Below are positions 17,315-28,600 of a DNA stretch of 32,396 nt, piece by piece. Source of the DNA: Bradyrhizobium sp. AS23.2 (GTDB lineage: Bacteria > Pseudomonadota > Alphaproteobacteria > Rhizobiales > Xanthobacteraceae); NCBI RefSeq assembly GCF_001908185.1, contig NZ_LGHM01000182.1, positions 1 through 32,396 on the forward strand, in the 5' to 3' direction. Both the position numbers and the translations under genes were made by a program. Positions within the stretch are counted from its first letter, which is position 1, and each line of letters starts with the position of its first letter. Under the pieces are notes generated by a model. It was not told where the DNA came from, made no database searches, and saw nothing but the letters and a program-made list of their open reading frames with translations.

Positions 17315-19225
17315 TCAAGAGCGTTTTCCGATGCGCGCCGCCTTTTCGGCATCATACCACCACAGCGTCGGCAGGCCGGACCGGCCGTATTTCGGCAACG
17401 GCTCGGCATGGCTGAAGCGATCCCAGCGGGCGTAGCGGGAGAAGCCGTAGGTGAATTGCGGCACTAGATAGAAATTCCACAGCAGCACGCGATCGAGCGC
17501 GTGGGTGGCGGCGACCAGCTCGCCGCGGTTCTTGGCGTAGATCACCTTCTCGATAAGTGCGTCGACCGCGGGATTCTTGATGCCGATGGTGTTGCGCGCC
17601 CCCGGCATGTCGGCTGCCTGCGAGCCCCAGAACTCGCGCTGCTCGTTACCGGGCGAGAGCGACTGGCCCCATTGATCGATGATCATGTCAAAGTCGAAGC
17701 TGCGCAGCCGGTTCTGGTATTGCGCGTCGTCGACGACCCGGATCGAGGTGCTGACGCCGATCCGCTCCAGCGACGGCTTGAAGAACAGCGCAATGCGCTC
17801 GGACGACGGATCCTGCACCAGAATCTCGACCGAGAGCGGCTTGCCGGCGGCGTCGACGAGCTTGTGGTCGCGCACCTCGAAGCCGGCCTCCTTCAGGAGC
17901 TTCGCCGCCTCACGCAGATTGGCGCGCACCGCCTCCGGATTACCGCCGACGGGATTGTGGTAGGTCGTGGTGAAAACCTCCGGCGGCACCTTGTCCTTTA
18001 CGGTCTCAAGGATCTGCAGCTCCTGCCCCTCGGGCAGCCCGGAGGAGGCGAGTTCGGTCCCCTCGAAATAGCTGTTGATGCGCTTGTACTGGCCGAAGAA
18101 GAGCTGCTTGTTCATCTCCTCGAAGTCGAAGGCGTAGTTGAAGGCCCGGCGCAGGCGCGCGTCCTTGAATTGATCGCGCCGGATGTTGAAGGCGAACGCC
18201 TGCATGCGGCCGGAATCGTTGATCGGGAATTCTTCCTTGACCACACGCTTGTCTGAGACCGCGGGGAAATCGTAGGCCGTGGCCCACTGCTTGGCGGAGT
18301 TTTCCGCGATCCAGTCGGCCTGGTCGGCCTTGAACGCCTCCAGCGCAACGAGGTTGTCGCGGAAGAACTCGAAGCGCAGCTCGTCGAAATTGTTGATGCC
18401 GATCTGGCTCGGGACGTTGGCGCCCCAATAATCCTTCACGCGCTCGAGCTTGATCGAGCGCCCGGGGACGAATTCCTTGATCTTGTAGGGACCGGAGCCA
18501 AGCGGCGGCTCCAGCGTGGTCGCGCTGATGTCGCGCTTGCGTCCCTGCGCATCGGTGCCCTCCCACCAGTGCTTCGGCAGCACGGTGAGCTCGCCCACGA
18601 TGGTCGGCAATTCGCGATTGCCGGGCGCGTCGAAAGTGAATTTCACGTCGCGCTCGCCGCTCTTCTCCACCTTCGCCACGTGACGGTAGTAAGAGGCGTA
18701 CGTCGGGCTCAGCTTCTTGAACGTCTCCAGTGAGAAGATCACGTCCTCCGGCGTCACCGGCTTGCCGTCGTGCCAGCGCGCTTCCTTGCGCAGGCGATAG
18801 GTCACCCAGGAAAAGTCGTCCGGATGCTGCGCGGACTCGGCGAGCTCGCCATATTCGGTGGCGACCTCGTCCTGCGCGCGGGTCATCAGCGTTTCGTAGA
18901 TCATCGCCGCGGCCGGGGCGAGCGAACCCTTGATGCCGGCGACCGCGAGGTTGAAATTGTCGAAGGTACCGAGCGAGATCAGGCGGGCAACGCCGCCCTT
19001 CGGCGCATCCGGATTGACGTAATCGAAGCGCTTGAAGTCGGCGGGGTACTTGATGTCGCCGAACAGCGACAATGCGTGGCGCCAGGGCAGCTCACTTGAA
19101 GACAGCTCACCCGCCGATTGCGCCGCGGCTGCGCCGATGACGGGAACGCCCGCCGCGGAACCGAGGGCAGGAAGCGCGGCGGCTGCAGCACCGGTGAGCA
19201 AAAGATCACGTCGGGTAATGGCCAA
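17315..19225 (-). CDS. yejA: First YejA-type peptide-binding protein (Tat signal, TTG start)
   Basis: This 636-residue SBP_bac_5 periplasmic binding protein is the first gene of the yej operon. A twin-arginine signal (ITRRDLLLTGAAAAALPAL) leads into a mature part that starts with ELPWRHALSLFGDIKYPADFKRFDYVN. The shared landmarks with the next gene are NPDAPKGG, LEPPLGSGPYKIKEF and the closing WDRFSHAEPLPKYGRSGLPTLWWYD. The start codon appears to be TTG: the codons before it are GAT ATT GAT back to an in-frame TAA and no ATG or GTG is available, while an AGGGA lies about 9 bases upstream. The terminator of cycM precedes it, so the operon promoter must lie in the roughly 160 bases upstream. Confidence 0.92.
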   Translation of the reverse strand: MAITRRDLLLTGAAAAALPALGSAAGVPVIGAAAAQSAGELSSSELPWRHALSLFGDIKYPADFKRFDYVNPDAPKGGVARLISLGTFDNFNLAVAGIKGSLAPAAAMIYETLMTRAQDEVATEYGELAESAQHPDDFSWVTYRLRKEARWHDGKPVTPEDVIFSLETFKKLSPTYASYYRHVAKVEKSGERDVKFTFDAPGNRELPTIVGELTVLPKHWWEGTDAQGRKRDISATTLEPPLGSGPYKIKEFVPGRSIKLERVKDYWGANVPSQIGINNFDELRFEFFRDNLVALEAFKADQADWIAENSAKQWATAYDFPAVSDKRVVKEEFPINDSGRMQAFAFNIRRDQFKDARLRRAFNYAFDFEEMNKQLFFGQYKRINSYFEGTELASSGLPEGQELQILETVKDKVPPEVFTTTYHNPVGGNPEAVRANLREAAKLLKEAGFEVRDHKLVDAAGKPLSVEILVQDPSSERIALFFKPSLERIGVSTSIRVVDDAQYQNRLRSFDFDMIIDQWGQSLSPGNEQREFWGSQAADMPGARNTIGIKNPAVDALIEKVIYAKNRGELVAATHALDRVLLWNFYLVPQFTYGFSRYARWDRFSHAEPLPKYGRSGLPTLWWYDAEKAARIGKRS

Positions 19226-19386
19226 ATCAATATCCCTGTCTTGAAGGAGGTTACCCCTTTAAGTGCTCAATATAGGCGAGGTTTCGATCCGAATATGTTG
19301 CTTTTTGCTCATCTTGGAAGCCCGGGACGGCGGTTCGCTGCGGCCAAACGCCCCGATAACGGCCTCGCGAGGTCCGGATAAGGAAA

Positions 19387-19410
19387 CGGCCAGGCTTTTC
19401 AGCCTGGCCG
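19387..19410 (-). terminator. Rho-independent terminator of cycM
   Basis: Perfect 10-base arms CGGCCAGGCT (19387-19396) and AGCCTGGCCG (19401-19410) enclose a 4-base loop. Read on the minus strand the stem is followed by TTTCCTT. It lies 27 bases beyond the cycM stop, so it should end that transcript and separate it from the yej operon. Confidence 0.85.
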
Positions 19411-19437
19411 CATACTCCAAGACGATGCCGAGAGGCC

Positions 19438-19992
19438 TTATTTCGCCGCGGTCGGGAGCGGCTTCGGGCTGTCGGAGAGGCTGTTCAGATAAGCGATGAC
19501 GTCGGCGCGCTCGCTGTCCTTTGGAATGCCGGCGAAGCCCATCGCGGTGCCGGGGACAGCCGCCTTGGGATTGGCAATGAACTTGTTGAGCGCCTCGAAG
19601 TCCCAGGTGCCGCCCTTGCTCTTCATCGCGGCCGAGAAGTTGAAGCCGCCACGACCCTCGCCGACATGGTCGCCGACGACGCCAAAGAGGTTCGGGCCGA
19701 CGCGGTTCGGGCCGCCCTTTTCGAAGGTGTGGCAGGCGCCGCACTTCTTGGCAGCGGCAGCGCCCTTCTCGACGGAGGCGGTCTGGAGCAGCTTTTCGAT
19801 CGGCTCGGAGGCCGCGGGGGCAGCGCCCGCGCCGCCCTTGTCGCCAGCCTCTTCCTTCACGGCGATCTCGAAGCCCGGCTTTTCCGGCATCTTGGGCGAG
19901 AACAGCGCCTGGGCGGTGAAGCTCGTGACCAGCAGGATGAGACAGGTACCGAGCACGGCACCGAGAATCTTATTGAGTTCGAAAGAGTCCAT
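19438..19992 (-). CDS. cycM: Membrane-anchored cytochrome c CycM
   Basis: This 184-residue class I cytochrome c has an uncleaved N-terminal anchor (about 9-31, ILGAVLGTCLILLVTSF), an Ala/Gly/Pro-rich flexible linker (about 32-65) and a mitochondrial-type haem domain. Haem attachment is CGACH (Cys84, Cys87, His88), and the likely distal ligand is Met151 in GTAMGF. Length, anchor and linker match Bradyrhizobium CycM, which carries electrons from the bc1 complex to the aa3 oxidase in aerobic growth. It is expected on the periplasmic face of the inner membrane. The gene is single, with its own strong terminator, and divergent from kdsB. The Shine-Dalgarno is weak (CCGGAA). Confidence 0.95.
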   Translation of the reverse strand: MDSFELNKILGAVLGTCLILLVTSFTAQALFSPKMPEKPGFEIAVKEEAGDKGGAGAAPAASEPIEKLLQTASVEKGAAAAKKCGACHTFEKGGPNRVGPNLFGVVGDHVGEGRGGFNFSAAMKSKGGTWDFEALNKFIANPKAAVPGTAMGFAGIPKDSERADVIAYLNSLSDSPKPLPTAAK

Positions 19993-20110
19993 TTCCGGCT
20001 AGGCCCCACACCGCAAGAAGGATCAAGCGGCCGGGCGGCCGCCAGGACGAGCCTCGGGAGAATCACACGTTCCTTGTCTTTCCCCCGAGTTTTGCCATTG
20101 AGATATCGGT

Positions 20111-20138
20111 TTGCCCGGGGTCTGGCAACCCGTATAAG
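20111..20138 (+). promoter_or_regulatory. Candidate sigma-70-type promoter of kdsB
   Basis: TTGCCC (20111-20116) and TATAAG (20133-20138) are separated by 16 bases, in the 219-base gap between divergent cycM and kdsB. The -10 lies about 74 bases before the kdsB ATG. No other good pair was seen for this gene. Confidence 0.5.
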
Positions 20139-20211
20139 CGACCCGGCTTTCAGGCCATCCCCATTCCATTTCTCGACGCGGAAAACGTCCCGTTTCCAGG
20201 CCCTTGAACCC

Positions 20212-20952
20212 ATGATCGATCCCCGCATCCTGGTGCTGATCCCGGCCCGCATGGCCGCCACCCGCCTGCCCGGCAAGCCGCTCGCCGATATCGCGGGCCT
20301 GCCGATGATCGTGCACGTTCTGCGCCGCGCCGAGGCCGCCGGGATCGGCCGGGTCGCGGTGGCAACCGACACGCCGGAGATCGCGGCCGTCGTGACCGCC
20401 CATGGCGGCGAGGCCGTAATGACCCGCCCCGAGCACCCCTCCGGCTCCGACCGTATCCACGAGGCCATGCAGAAGCTCGATCCCGCAGGAAAAGCCGAGA
20501 TCGTGGTCAATCTCCAAGGCGATTTCCCGACGATCACGATCGACAATATCCGTGAGGTGCTGCCGCCGCTGGGAGACCCGGCCGTGGACATCGCCACGCT
20601 GGCCTCGCAAATCCATACCGAGGAGGAGGATCTCGCGCCGAGCGTCGTGAAGGCGGTCGGAACCTCGCTCGGGGGCAGGCGCATGCGCGCACTTTATTTC
20701 ACCCGCGCCACGGCGCCGACCGGCGACGGACCCCGGTACCACCATATCGGCCTCTACGCCTATCGGCGCGCCGCGCTGGAGCGGTTCGTCTCGCTGCCGC
20801 CCTCGCCGCTGGAATTGCAGGAGAAGCTCGAGCAGCTCCGGGCGCTGGAGGCCGGAATGCGCATCGACTTCACCATCGTCGACACCGTGCCCCGCGGGGT
20901 CGACACGCCGGCGGACCTGGAGACCGTTCGCAGCATACTTTCCAAATCCTGA
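20212..20952 (+). CDS. kdsB: 3-deoxy-manno-octulosonate cytidylyltransferase
   Basis: This cytoplasmic enzyme couples CTP to KDO to form CMP-KDO for the inner core of lipopolysaccharide. The 246-residue product, close to the usual length of about 250, shows the nucleotide-binding start VLIPARMAATRLPGKPLADI, ATDTPEIAAVV, HPSGSDRIHEA, the catalytic NLQGDFP run and HIGLYAYRRAAL, ending with GVDTPADLETVRSIL. The frame is open far upstream over cycM, but the ATG at 20212 begins exactly at the conserved N-terminus, so the extension is rejected. The Shine-Dalgarno is poor. It lies 38 bases before the prephenate dehydratase gene and is probably co-transcribed with it. Confidence 0.95.
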   Translation: MIDPRILVLIPARMAATRLPGKPLADIAGLPMIVHVLRRAEAAGIGRVAVATDTPEIAAVVTAHGGEAVMTRPEHPSGSDRIHEAMQKLDPAGKAEIVVNLQGDFPTITIDNIREVLPPLGDPAVDIATLASQIHTEEEDLAPSVVKAVGTSLGGRRMRALYFTRATAPTGDGPRYHHIGLYAYRRAALERFVSLPPSPLELQEKLEQLRALEAGMRIDFTIVDTVPRGVDTPADLETVRSILSKS

Positions 20953-20990
20953 GCCGCTGTTACAAGGCCGACCAGGAGCTACTACTGATC

Positions 20991-21848
20991 ATGAGCAAGC
21001 TGAAAATCGCATTCCAGGGCGAGCCTGGGGCCAATTCCCACATCGCCATCGTCGAGGCCTATCCCGACGCCGAGCCGCTGCCCTGCGCCACCTTCGAGGA
21101 CGCGCTGTCGGCCATCTCCTCGGGCGAGGCCGATCTCGGCATGATCCCGATCGAGAATTCGGTCGCGGGCCGCGTCGCCGACATCCATCACCTCCTGCCG
21201 GCCTCCGGCCTCTTCATCGTCGGCGAATGGTTCTTGCCGATCCGGCATCAACTGATGGCGGTGAAGGGGGCCAAGCTCGCCGATATCAAGAGCGTCGAGA
21301 GCCACGTGCATGCGCTCGGCCAGTGCCGGCGCATCATCCGCAAGCTCGGCATCAAGCCGATCGTGCACGCCGACACCGCCGGCAGCGCCCGCGACATTTC
21401 CGAGCGCAACGACAAGACGGTCGCCGCGATCGCCTCGCGCCTCGCCGCGCAGATCTACGGCCTCGACGTCCTCGCCGAGGACATCGAGGACGAGTCGCAT
21501 AACACGACGCGCTTCGTGGTGCTGGCGCGCGAGCCGAAATGGGCGGTGCAAGGCTCCGGCCCGCTGGTCACGACTTTTGTATTCCGGGTGCGCAACCTGC
21601 CGGCCGCGCTCTACAAGGCTCTGGGCGGCTTTGCCACCAACGGCGTCAACATGACCAAGCTCGAGAGCTACATGGTCGACGGCAATTTCTTCGCCACGCA
21701 GTTCTATGCCGACGTCGACGGCCACCCCGAGGACAAGGGCCTCGCCTTCGCGATCGAGGAGCTGAAATTCTTCTCGCGCGAATTCCGCATTGTCGGCGTG
21801 TATCCCGGCCACCCCTTCCGCGCGACGTTCAGCGAGACGCAGGATTAG
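20991..21848 (+). CDS. pheA: Prephenate dehydratase
   Basis: This enzyme converts prephenate to phenylpyruvate in phenylalanine synthesis. The 285-residue monofunctional form has the catalytic PDT domain (about 4-180) with FQGEPGANSH, IPIENSVAGRV and the essential TRF motif (Thr173-Arg174-Phe175 in HNTTRFVVL). A C-terminal ACT regulatory domain (about 190-275) follows, with LYKALGGFATNGVNMTKLES matching the phenylalanine-binding ESRP/GALV region in altered form. There is no chorismate mutase domain, so that step must be encoded elsewhere. AGGAG lies 12 bases before the ATG, a slightly long spacing. It follows kdsB closely. The palindromic repeat begins 3 bases after its stop. Confidence 0.95.
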   Translation: MSKLKIAFQGEPGANSHIAIVEAYPDAEPLPCATFEDALSAISSGEADLGMIPIENSVAGRVADIHHLLPASGLFIVGEWFLPIRHQLMAVKGAKLADIKSVESHVHALGQCRRIIRKLGIKPIVHADTAGSARDISERNDKTVAAIASRLAAQIYGLDVLAEDIEDESHNTTRFVVLAREPKWAVQGSGPLVTTFVFRVRNLPAALYKALGGFATNGVNMTKLESYMVDGNFFATQFYADVDGHPEDKGLAFAIEELKFFSREFRIVGVYPGHPFRATFSETQD

Positions 21849-21851
21849 TCT

Positions 21852-21999
21852 CGTGTCCCGGACGCGCGAAGCGCGAGCCGGGACCCAGGGCCATGAGAAC
21901 CAGCGGCGGGATGGGCCCCGGCTCAGCAGCGCACCGCCAAAAGCGCGTCTACGACGCGCGTAAACGCGCTTTTGGCGCTGCGCTGCGTCCGGGGCACGA
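21852..21999 (-). repeat. Palindromic intergenic repeat, copy 1
   Basis: This 148-base element fills the gap between pheA and the LLM monooxygenase gene. Its ends are imperfect inverted repeats (CGTGTCCCGGACGCG near the left end, GCGTCCGGGGCACGA at the right). It contains a perfect 13-base stem GCCAAAAGCGCGT / ACGCGCTTTTGGC (21936-21948 and 21964-21976). Its reverse complement closely matches the element at 28404-28591. It is probably a non-autonomous dispersed repeat of the rhizobial palindromic type; no coding capacity is evident. Confidence 0.85.
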
Positions 22000-22005
22000 T
22001 AGCGT

Positions 22006-23025
22006 TTACGCGGCCGCGCTTTTCACCAGCCCGAACGCCTCCGCCAGCAGCGAATACGACCTCTTCCGCGCCTCGTGATCATACACGGCCGTGATCACCA
22101 TCAATTCGTCCGGCTTGCTCGCGTCGATCAGCGGCTGAAGCTTCTTCTGCACCGTCGCGGGGCTGCCGACGAACAGGCGCGAGCGGTTGCGGGCGATCGA
22201 AGTACGTTCTGAATCCGTATAGGGATAGGCCAGCGCCTTTTCGACGCTCGGCAGCGGCAGATATTGACCGCGGTCGCGGCGTAGCCGGTTGAGGTCGAAA
22301 GAGGTGGCAAGCTTTTCGGCCTCTTCATCCGTGTCTGCCGCGATGACGGCGACGGCGAGGATCGCGTGCGGGCTCGCGCGCCAGGCCGAAGGCTGGAAAC
22401 GATTGCGGTAATGCACCATCGCATCGATCGCATCGTGGGATGCGAAATGATGGGCGAAGGCAAAGCCCATGCCGACCTGAGCGGCCAGTTCCGACGAATA
22501 GTCGCTGGAGCCGAGCAGCCAGATCGGCGGAAGTGGCGTGTCGTCAGGCATCGCGACGACGTTGTTGTAGGGGTGGCCTGAGGGAAATTCGCGGGTCTCC
22601 CACAGGATCAATTCGTGCAGCCGCTCCAGGAAGTCGTCGCCCTCGCGCCGGTCGAGCCGGCTGCGGAGCGCGTAGGCCGTGGCGCCATCCGTGCCGGGCG
22701 CGCGGCCGAGGCCGAGGTCAATGCGGCCGGGAAACAGCGCCTCCAGCATCTTGAAGCGCTCGGCTACGACCAGCGGGGCGTGATTCGGCAACATGACGCC
22801 GCCGGAGCCGACACGGATGTGCTCCGTCACCGCCGCGATCTGCCCGATCATCACGTCGGGGGCGGGGCTCGCGACCGAGGCGAGGTTGTGGTGCTCGGCG
22901 AGCCAGTAGCGGACATAGCCGAGCCCGTCGACATGCCGCGCCAAGTCGATGCTGTTGCGCAGCGCTGCGGAGGGTTTTGTGCCCGTGGTGACGACGGAGA
23001 GGTCGAGGACTGAGAGCGGAATCAT
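22006..23025 (-). CDS. LLM-class flavin-dependent oxidoreductase
   Basis: This 339-residue bacterial-luciferase-like TIM-barrel monooxygenase begins MIPLSVLDLSVV. The family features are YVRYWLAEHHN, VMIGQIAAVTEHIRVGSGGVMLPNHAPLVVAERF, the RIDLGLGRAPGTDG flavin/phosphate loop and GSSDYSSELAAQVG. These match the YhbW-like subgroup often annotated 'luciferase-like monooxygenase, FMN-dependent, CE1758/alkane 1-monooxygenase-like'. Substrate is unknown, and partner reductases are not nearby. The ATG at 23025 is the natural start at the domain edge, although no strong Shine-Dalgarno precedes it. It is divergent from metF across 390 bases and ends next to repeat copy 1. Function beyond family level is not inferable. 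Confidence 0.9.
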   Translation of the reverse strand: MIPLSVLDLSVVTTGTKPSAALRNSIDLARHVDGLGYVRYWLAEHHNLASVASPAPDVMIGQIAAVTEHIRVGSGGVMLPNHAPLVVAERFKMLEALFPGRIDLGLGRAPGTDGATAYALRSRLDRREGDDFLERLHELILWETREFPSGHPYNNVVAMPDDTPLPPIWLLGSSDYSSELAAQVGMGFAFAHHFASHDAIDAMVHYRNRFQPSAWRASPHAILAVAVIAADTDEEAEKLATSFDLNRLRRDRGQYLPLPSVEKALAYPYTDSERTSIARNRSRLFVGSPATVQKKLQPLIDASKPDELMVITAVYDHEARKRSYSLLAEAFGLVKSAAA

Positions 23026-23216
23026 GGCGCGCTAACGTAGTGGAGGCCGGCGCGGCGGCAATGGGCAGACCGCGCAGGTCTGGCGCGCACAAGCCGAGAG
23101 GCCACGTGCCGAATCGAGCCCGGCTTTGTGGGATACACGTCCTATCGGCAACTCGAATTTCACATTGCCCACGGAGACAGATTGCATTCTCTTGCCGCTT
23201 AAATTCCGTTAACATA
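23026..23216. other. Intergenic region upstream of the LLM gene
   Basis: This is the LLM-proximal half of the 390-base gap between the LLM gene and metF. I see no credible gene. The promoter of the LLM gene must lie here or just beyond, but I could not pick a convincing pair of hexamers. Composition shifts from GC-rich near the gene to AT-rich towards 23216. Confidence 0.4.
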
Positions 23217-23415
23217 TTGCTTTACAATAATTATTTTCTATAAAACGGATTACCCACCCATCTGCTCTGACGAACGAAAAATTCGTTTCATATTAGCAAA
23301 AGTGGGCTACTTCCCATCATCGATGGGCTGTCGAGCGCGGCTGCTTTGGCTTATCTTAGCCTCTGCAAATCTAGACCTGACCGCCGGCCGCGAAGACCCT
23401 GGAGTGAGTGGTGCC
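23217..23415 (+). promoter_or_regulatory. metF promoter and structured leader
   Basis: TTGCTT (23217-23222) and TATAAA (23239-23244) with a 16-base spacer form a good promoter in an AT-rich patch. The predicted transcript has a leader of roughly 165 bases. It carries two perfect stem-loops, AACGAA-AAA-TTCGTT (23273-23287) and CCCATC-ATC-GATGGG (23313-23327). A GGG at about 23304-23306 could alternatively pair with the CCC at 23313-23315, and a GGCT/AGCC pair follows at about 23350. This may be an operator plus a regulatory leader. It does not match the SAM-II, SAH or cobalamin riboswitch consensus as I know them. Confidence 0.5.
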
Positions 23416-24342
23416 ATGACTGATCTGACGACGCCTGCCCAAGCCGACGGGCAAGACGGGCACCTTGCCGTGAAGCGGCCTGCGATCTCCTTTGAGTTCT
23501 TCCCGCCCAAGACCGAGGAGATGGAGCGCAATCTCTGGGAGACCATCAACCGGCTGGCCCCGCTCGACCCGAAATTCGTCTCGGTGACCTACGGCGCCGG
23601 CGGCTCGACGCGCGAGCGCACCCATTCGACCATCGCCCGCATCCTGAAGGAGACCGCGCTGCTGCCGGCCGCGCATCTGACCTGCGTCGGCGCCTCGCGC
23701 GGCGAGATCGACGAGATCGTCGATCGCTATCACGAGGTCGGCGTCCGCCACATCGTCGGCCTGCGCGGCGATCCGCCCGGCGGCATCGGCACGCCCTATT
23801 CCAGCCATCCCGACGGCTACCAGAGCTCCGCCGAGCTCGTCGCGGGGATCAAGAAGCGGCATGCCGACATCGAGGTCTCGGTCTCGGCCTATCCCGAGAA
23901 ACACCCTGAAGCGCGCGACTTCGACGCCGACATCGATACGCTGAAGGCAAAGGTCGACGCGGGCGCAACGCGCGCGATCACCCAGGTCTTCTTCGATAAC
24001 GACCTCTACTTCCGCTACCTCGACCGCGTCCGCGCCCGCGGCATCAACATCCCGATCGTGCCGGGCATCATGCCCATGCACAATTTCAAGCAGGCCCGCA
24101 ATTTCGTCACCCGCGCCGGCACGACCGTGCCCGACTGGTTCGCGGCGAAATTCGAGGGCCTCGATGACGACGCCGAGACCCGCAAGCTGGTGGCCGCGAC
24201 TGTCGCGGCCGGCCAGGTGCAGAAACTGGCAAAGCACGGCGTCGACACCTTCCATTTCTACACCATGAACCGCGCCGATCTCGTGTTCGCGATCAGCCAT
24301 TTGCTCGGCATTCGCGCCAAGAGCGCGCAGAAGGCGGCGTAA
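23416..24342 (+). CDS. metF: Methylenetetrahydrofolate reductase
   Basis: This FAD enzyme reduces 5,10-methylene-THF to 5-methyl-THF, the methyl donor for MetH. The product from ATG 23416 has 308 residues, the usual length for bacterial MetF. Visible motifs are ISFEFFPPKTEEM (including the catalytic Glu of the EFFPP motif), VSVTYGAGGSTRERT, HLTCVGASRGEI, IVGLRGDPP, the run ITQVFFDNDLYFRYLDR and VPGIMPMHNFKQ. A longer frame from 23302 is rejected because it adds 38 non-conserved residues across the leader hairpins. metH begins 6 bases after the stop, so the two genes form a coupled operon that closes the methyl-transfer cycle. Confidence 0.96.
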   Translation: MTDLTTPAQADGQDGHLAVKRPAISFEFFPPKTEEMERNLWETINRLAPLDPKFVSVTYGAGGSTRERTHSTIARILKETALLPAAHLTCVGASRGEIDEIVDRYHEVGVRHIVGLRGDPPGGIGTPYSSHPDGYQSSAELVAGIKKRHADIEVSVSAYPEKHPEARDFDADIDTLKAKVDAGATRAITQVFFDNDLYFRYLDRVRARGINIPIVPGIMPMHNFKQARNFVTRAGTTVPDWFAAKFEGLDDDAETRKLVAATVAAGQVQKLAKHGVDTFHFYTMNRADLVFAISHLLGIRAKSAQKAA

Positions 24343-24348
24343 GACAAC

Positions 24349-28206
<3,858 letters not shown>

Positions 28207-28403
28207 GCCCGCCTTCGCTCCAAAACCAAAAAGTCAAAAACAACCCCATGCACAGTAGAAGTGGGGTTGAAAGGCCTAGAGAATTTCGGTCCTACCGAAA
28301 CGACTTGCTGCGTCGGGCAAAACACCTGTAATACTCCATCATCGCCTATCGCGTCAGTTTTGTACTGCGGCGGATGTGAGTACCCCCTCACCTCTTCTCG
28401 GTC
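28207..28403. other. Intergenic region downstream of metH
   Basis: I see no gene. It holds the hairpin at 28241-28269 and a stretch of mixed composition, somewhat more AT-rich than the flanking genes, that runs up to repeat copy 2. Short frames here lack any recognisable protein features. Confidence 0.5.
28241..28269 (-). terminator. Hairpin with T-tract on the minus strand
   Basis: Perfect 8-base arms CAACCCCA (28241-28248) and TGGGGTTG (28262-28269) enclose 13 bases. Read on the minus strand the stem is followed by TTTTTGACTTTTT, a good intrinsic terminator for transcripts coming from the GST gene. On the plus strand it lies 34 bases past metH but without a T-tract. Similar sequence is, from memory, dispersed in Bradyrhizobium intergenic DNA. 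Confidence 0.6.
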
Positions 28404-28591
28404 TCGTGCCCCGGACGCTGCGCAGCACCAGAAGCGCGTTTACGCGCGTCTTCGACGCGCTATGGTGATGCGCTGCAGAGCCGGGGCCCACATTCGCGGC
28501 GTTGCGTGTGACCACCTGGGTCCCGGCTCTGCGGCGCAGCGTTGCCGGACGATGCTTCGCATCGCCTAGGCTGCACCGCGTCCGGGACACG
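28404..28591 (+). repeat. Palindromic intergenic repeat, copy 2
   Basis: This 188-base element starts TCGTGCCCCGGACGC and ends GCGTCCGGGACACG. Its first 57 bases match the reverse complement of copy 1 (21852-21999) at 52 positions by eye, and later blocks (GAGCCGGGGCCCA, CTGGGTCCCGGCTC and the end) also match. It carries about 40 extra bases near its right end. The two copies are in opposite orientation about 6.4 kb apart. Confidence 0.85.
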
Positions 28592-28600
28592 GATGCCCTC

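Noticed and set aside
19666..20211. N-terminal extension of kdsB
   Set aside because: It would run antisense through cycM and its promoter region; the conserved KdsB N-terminus begins exactly at ATG 20212.
21907..21999. Simple terminator after pheA
   Set aside because: The hairpin is part of a longer element with a second copy elsewhere and has no T-tract, so it was called a repeat.
23217..23415. SAM-II, SAH or cobalamin riboswitch ahead of metF-metH
   Set aside because: I looked for the conserved cores of these classes and did not find them; only generic stem-loops are visible. An Infernal search would settle it.
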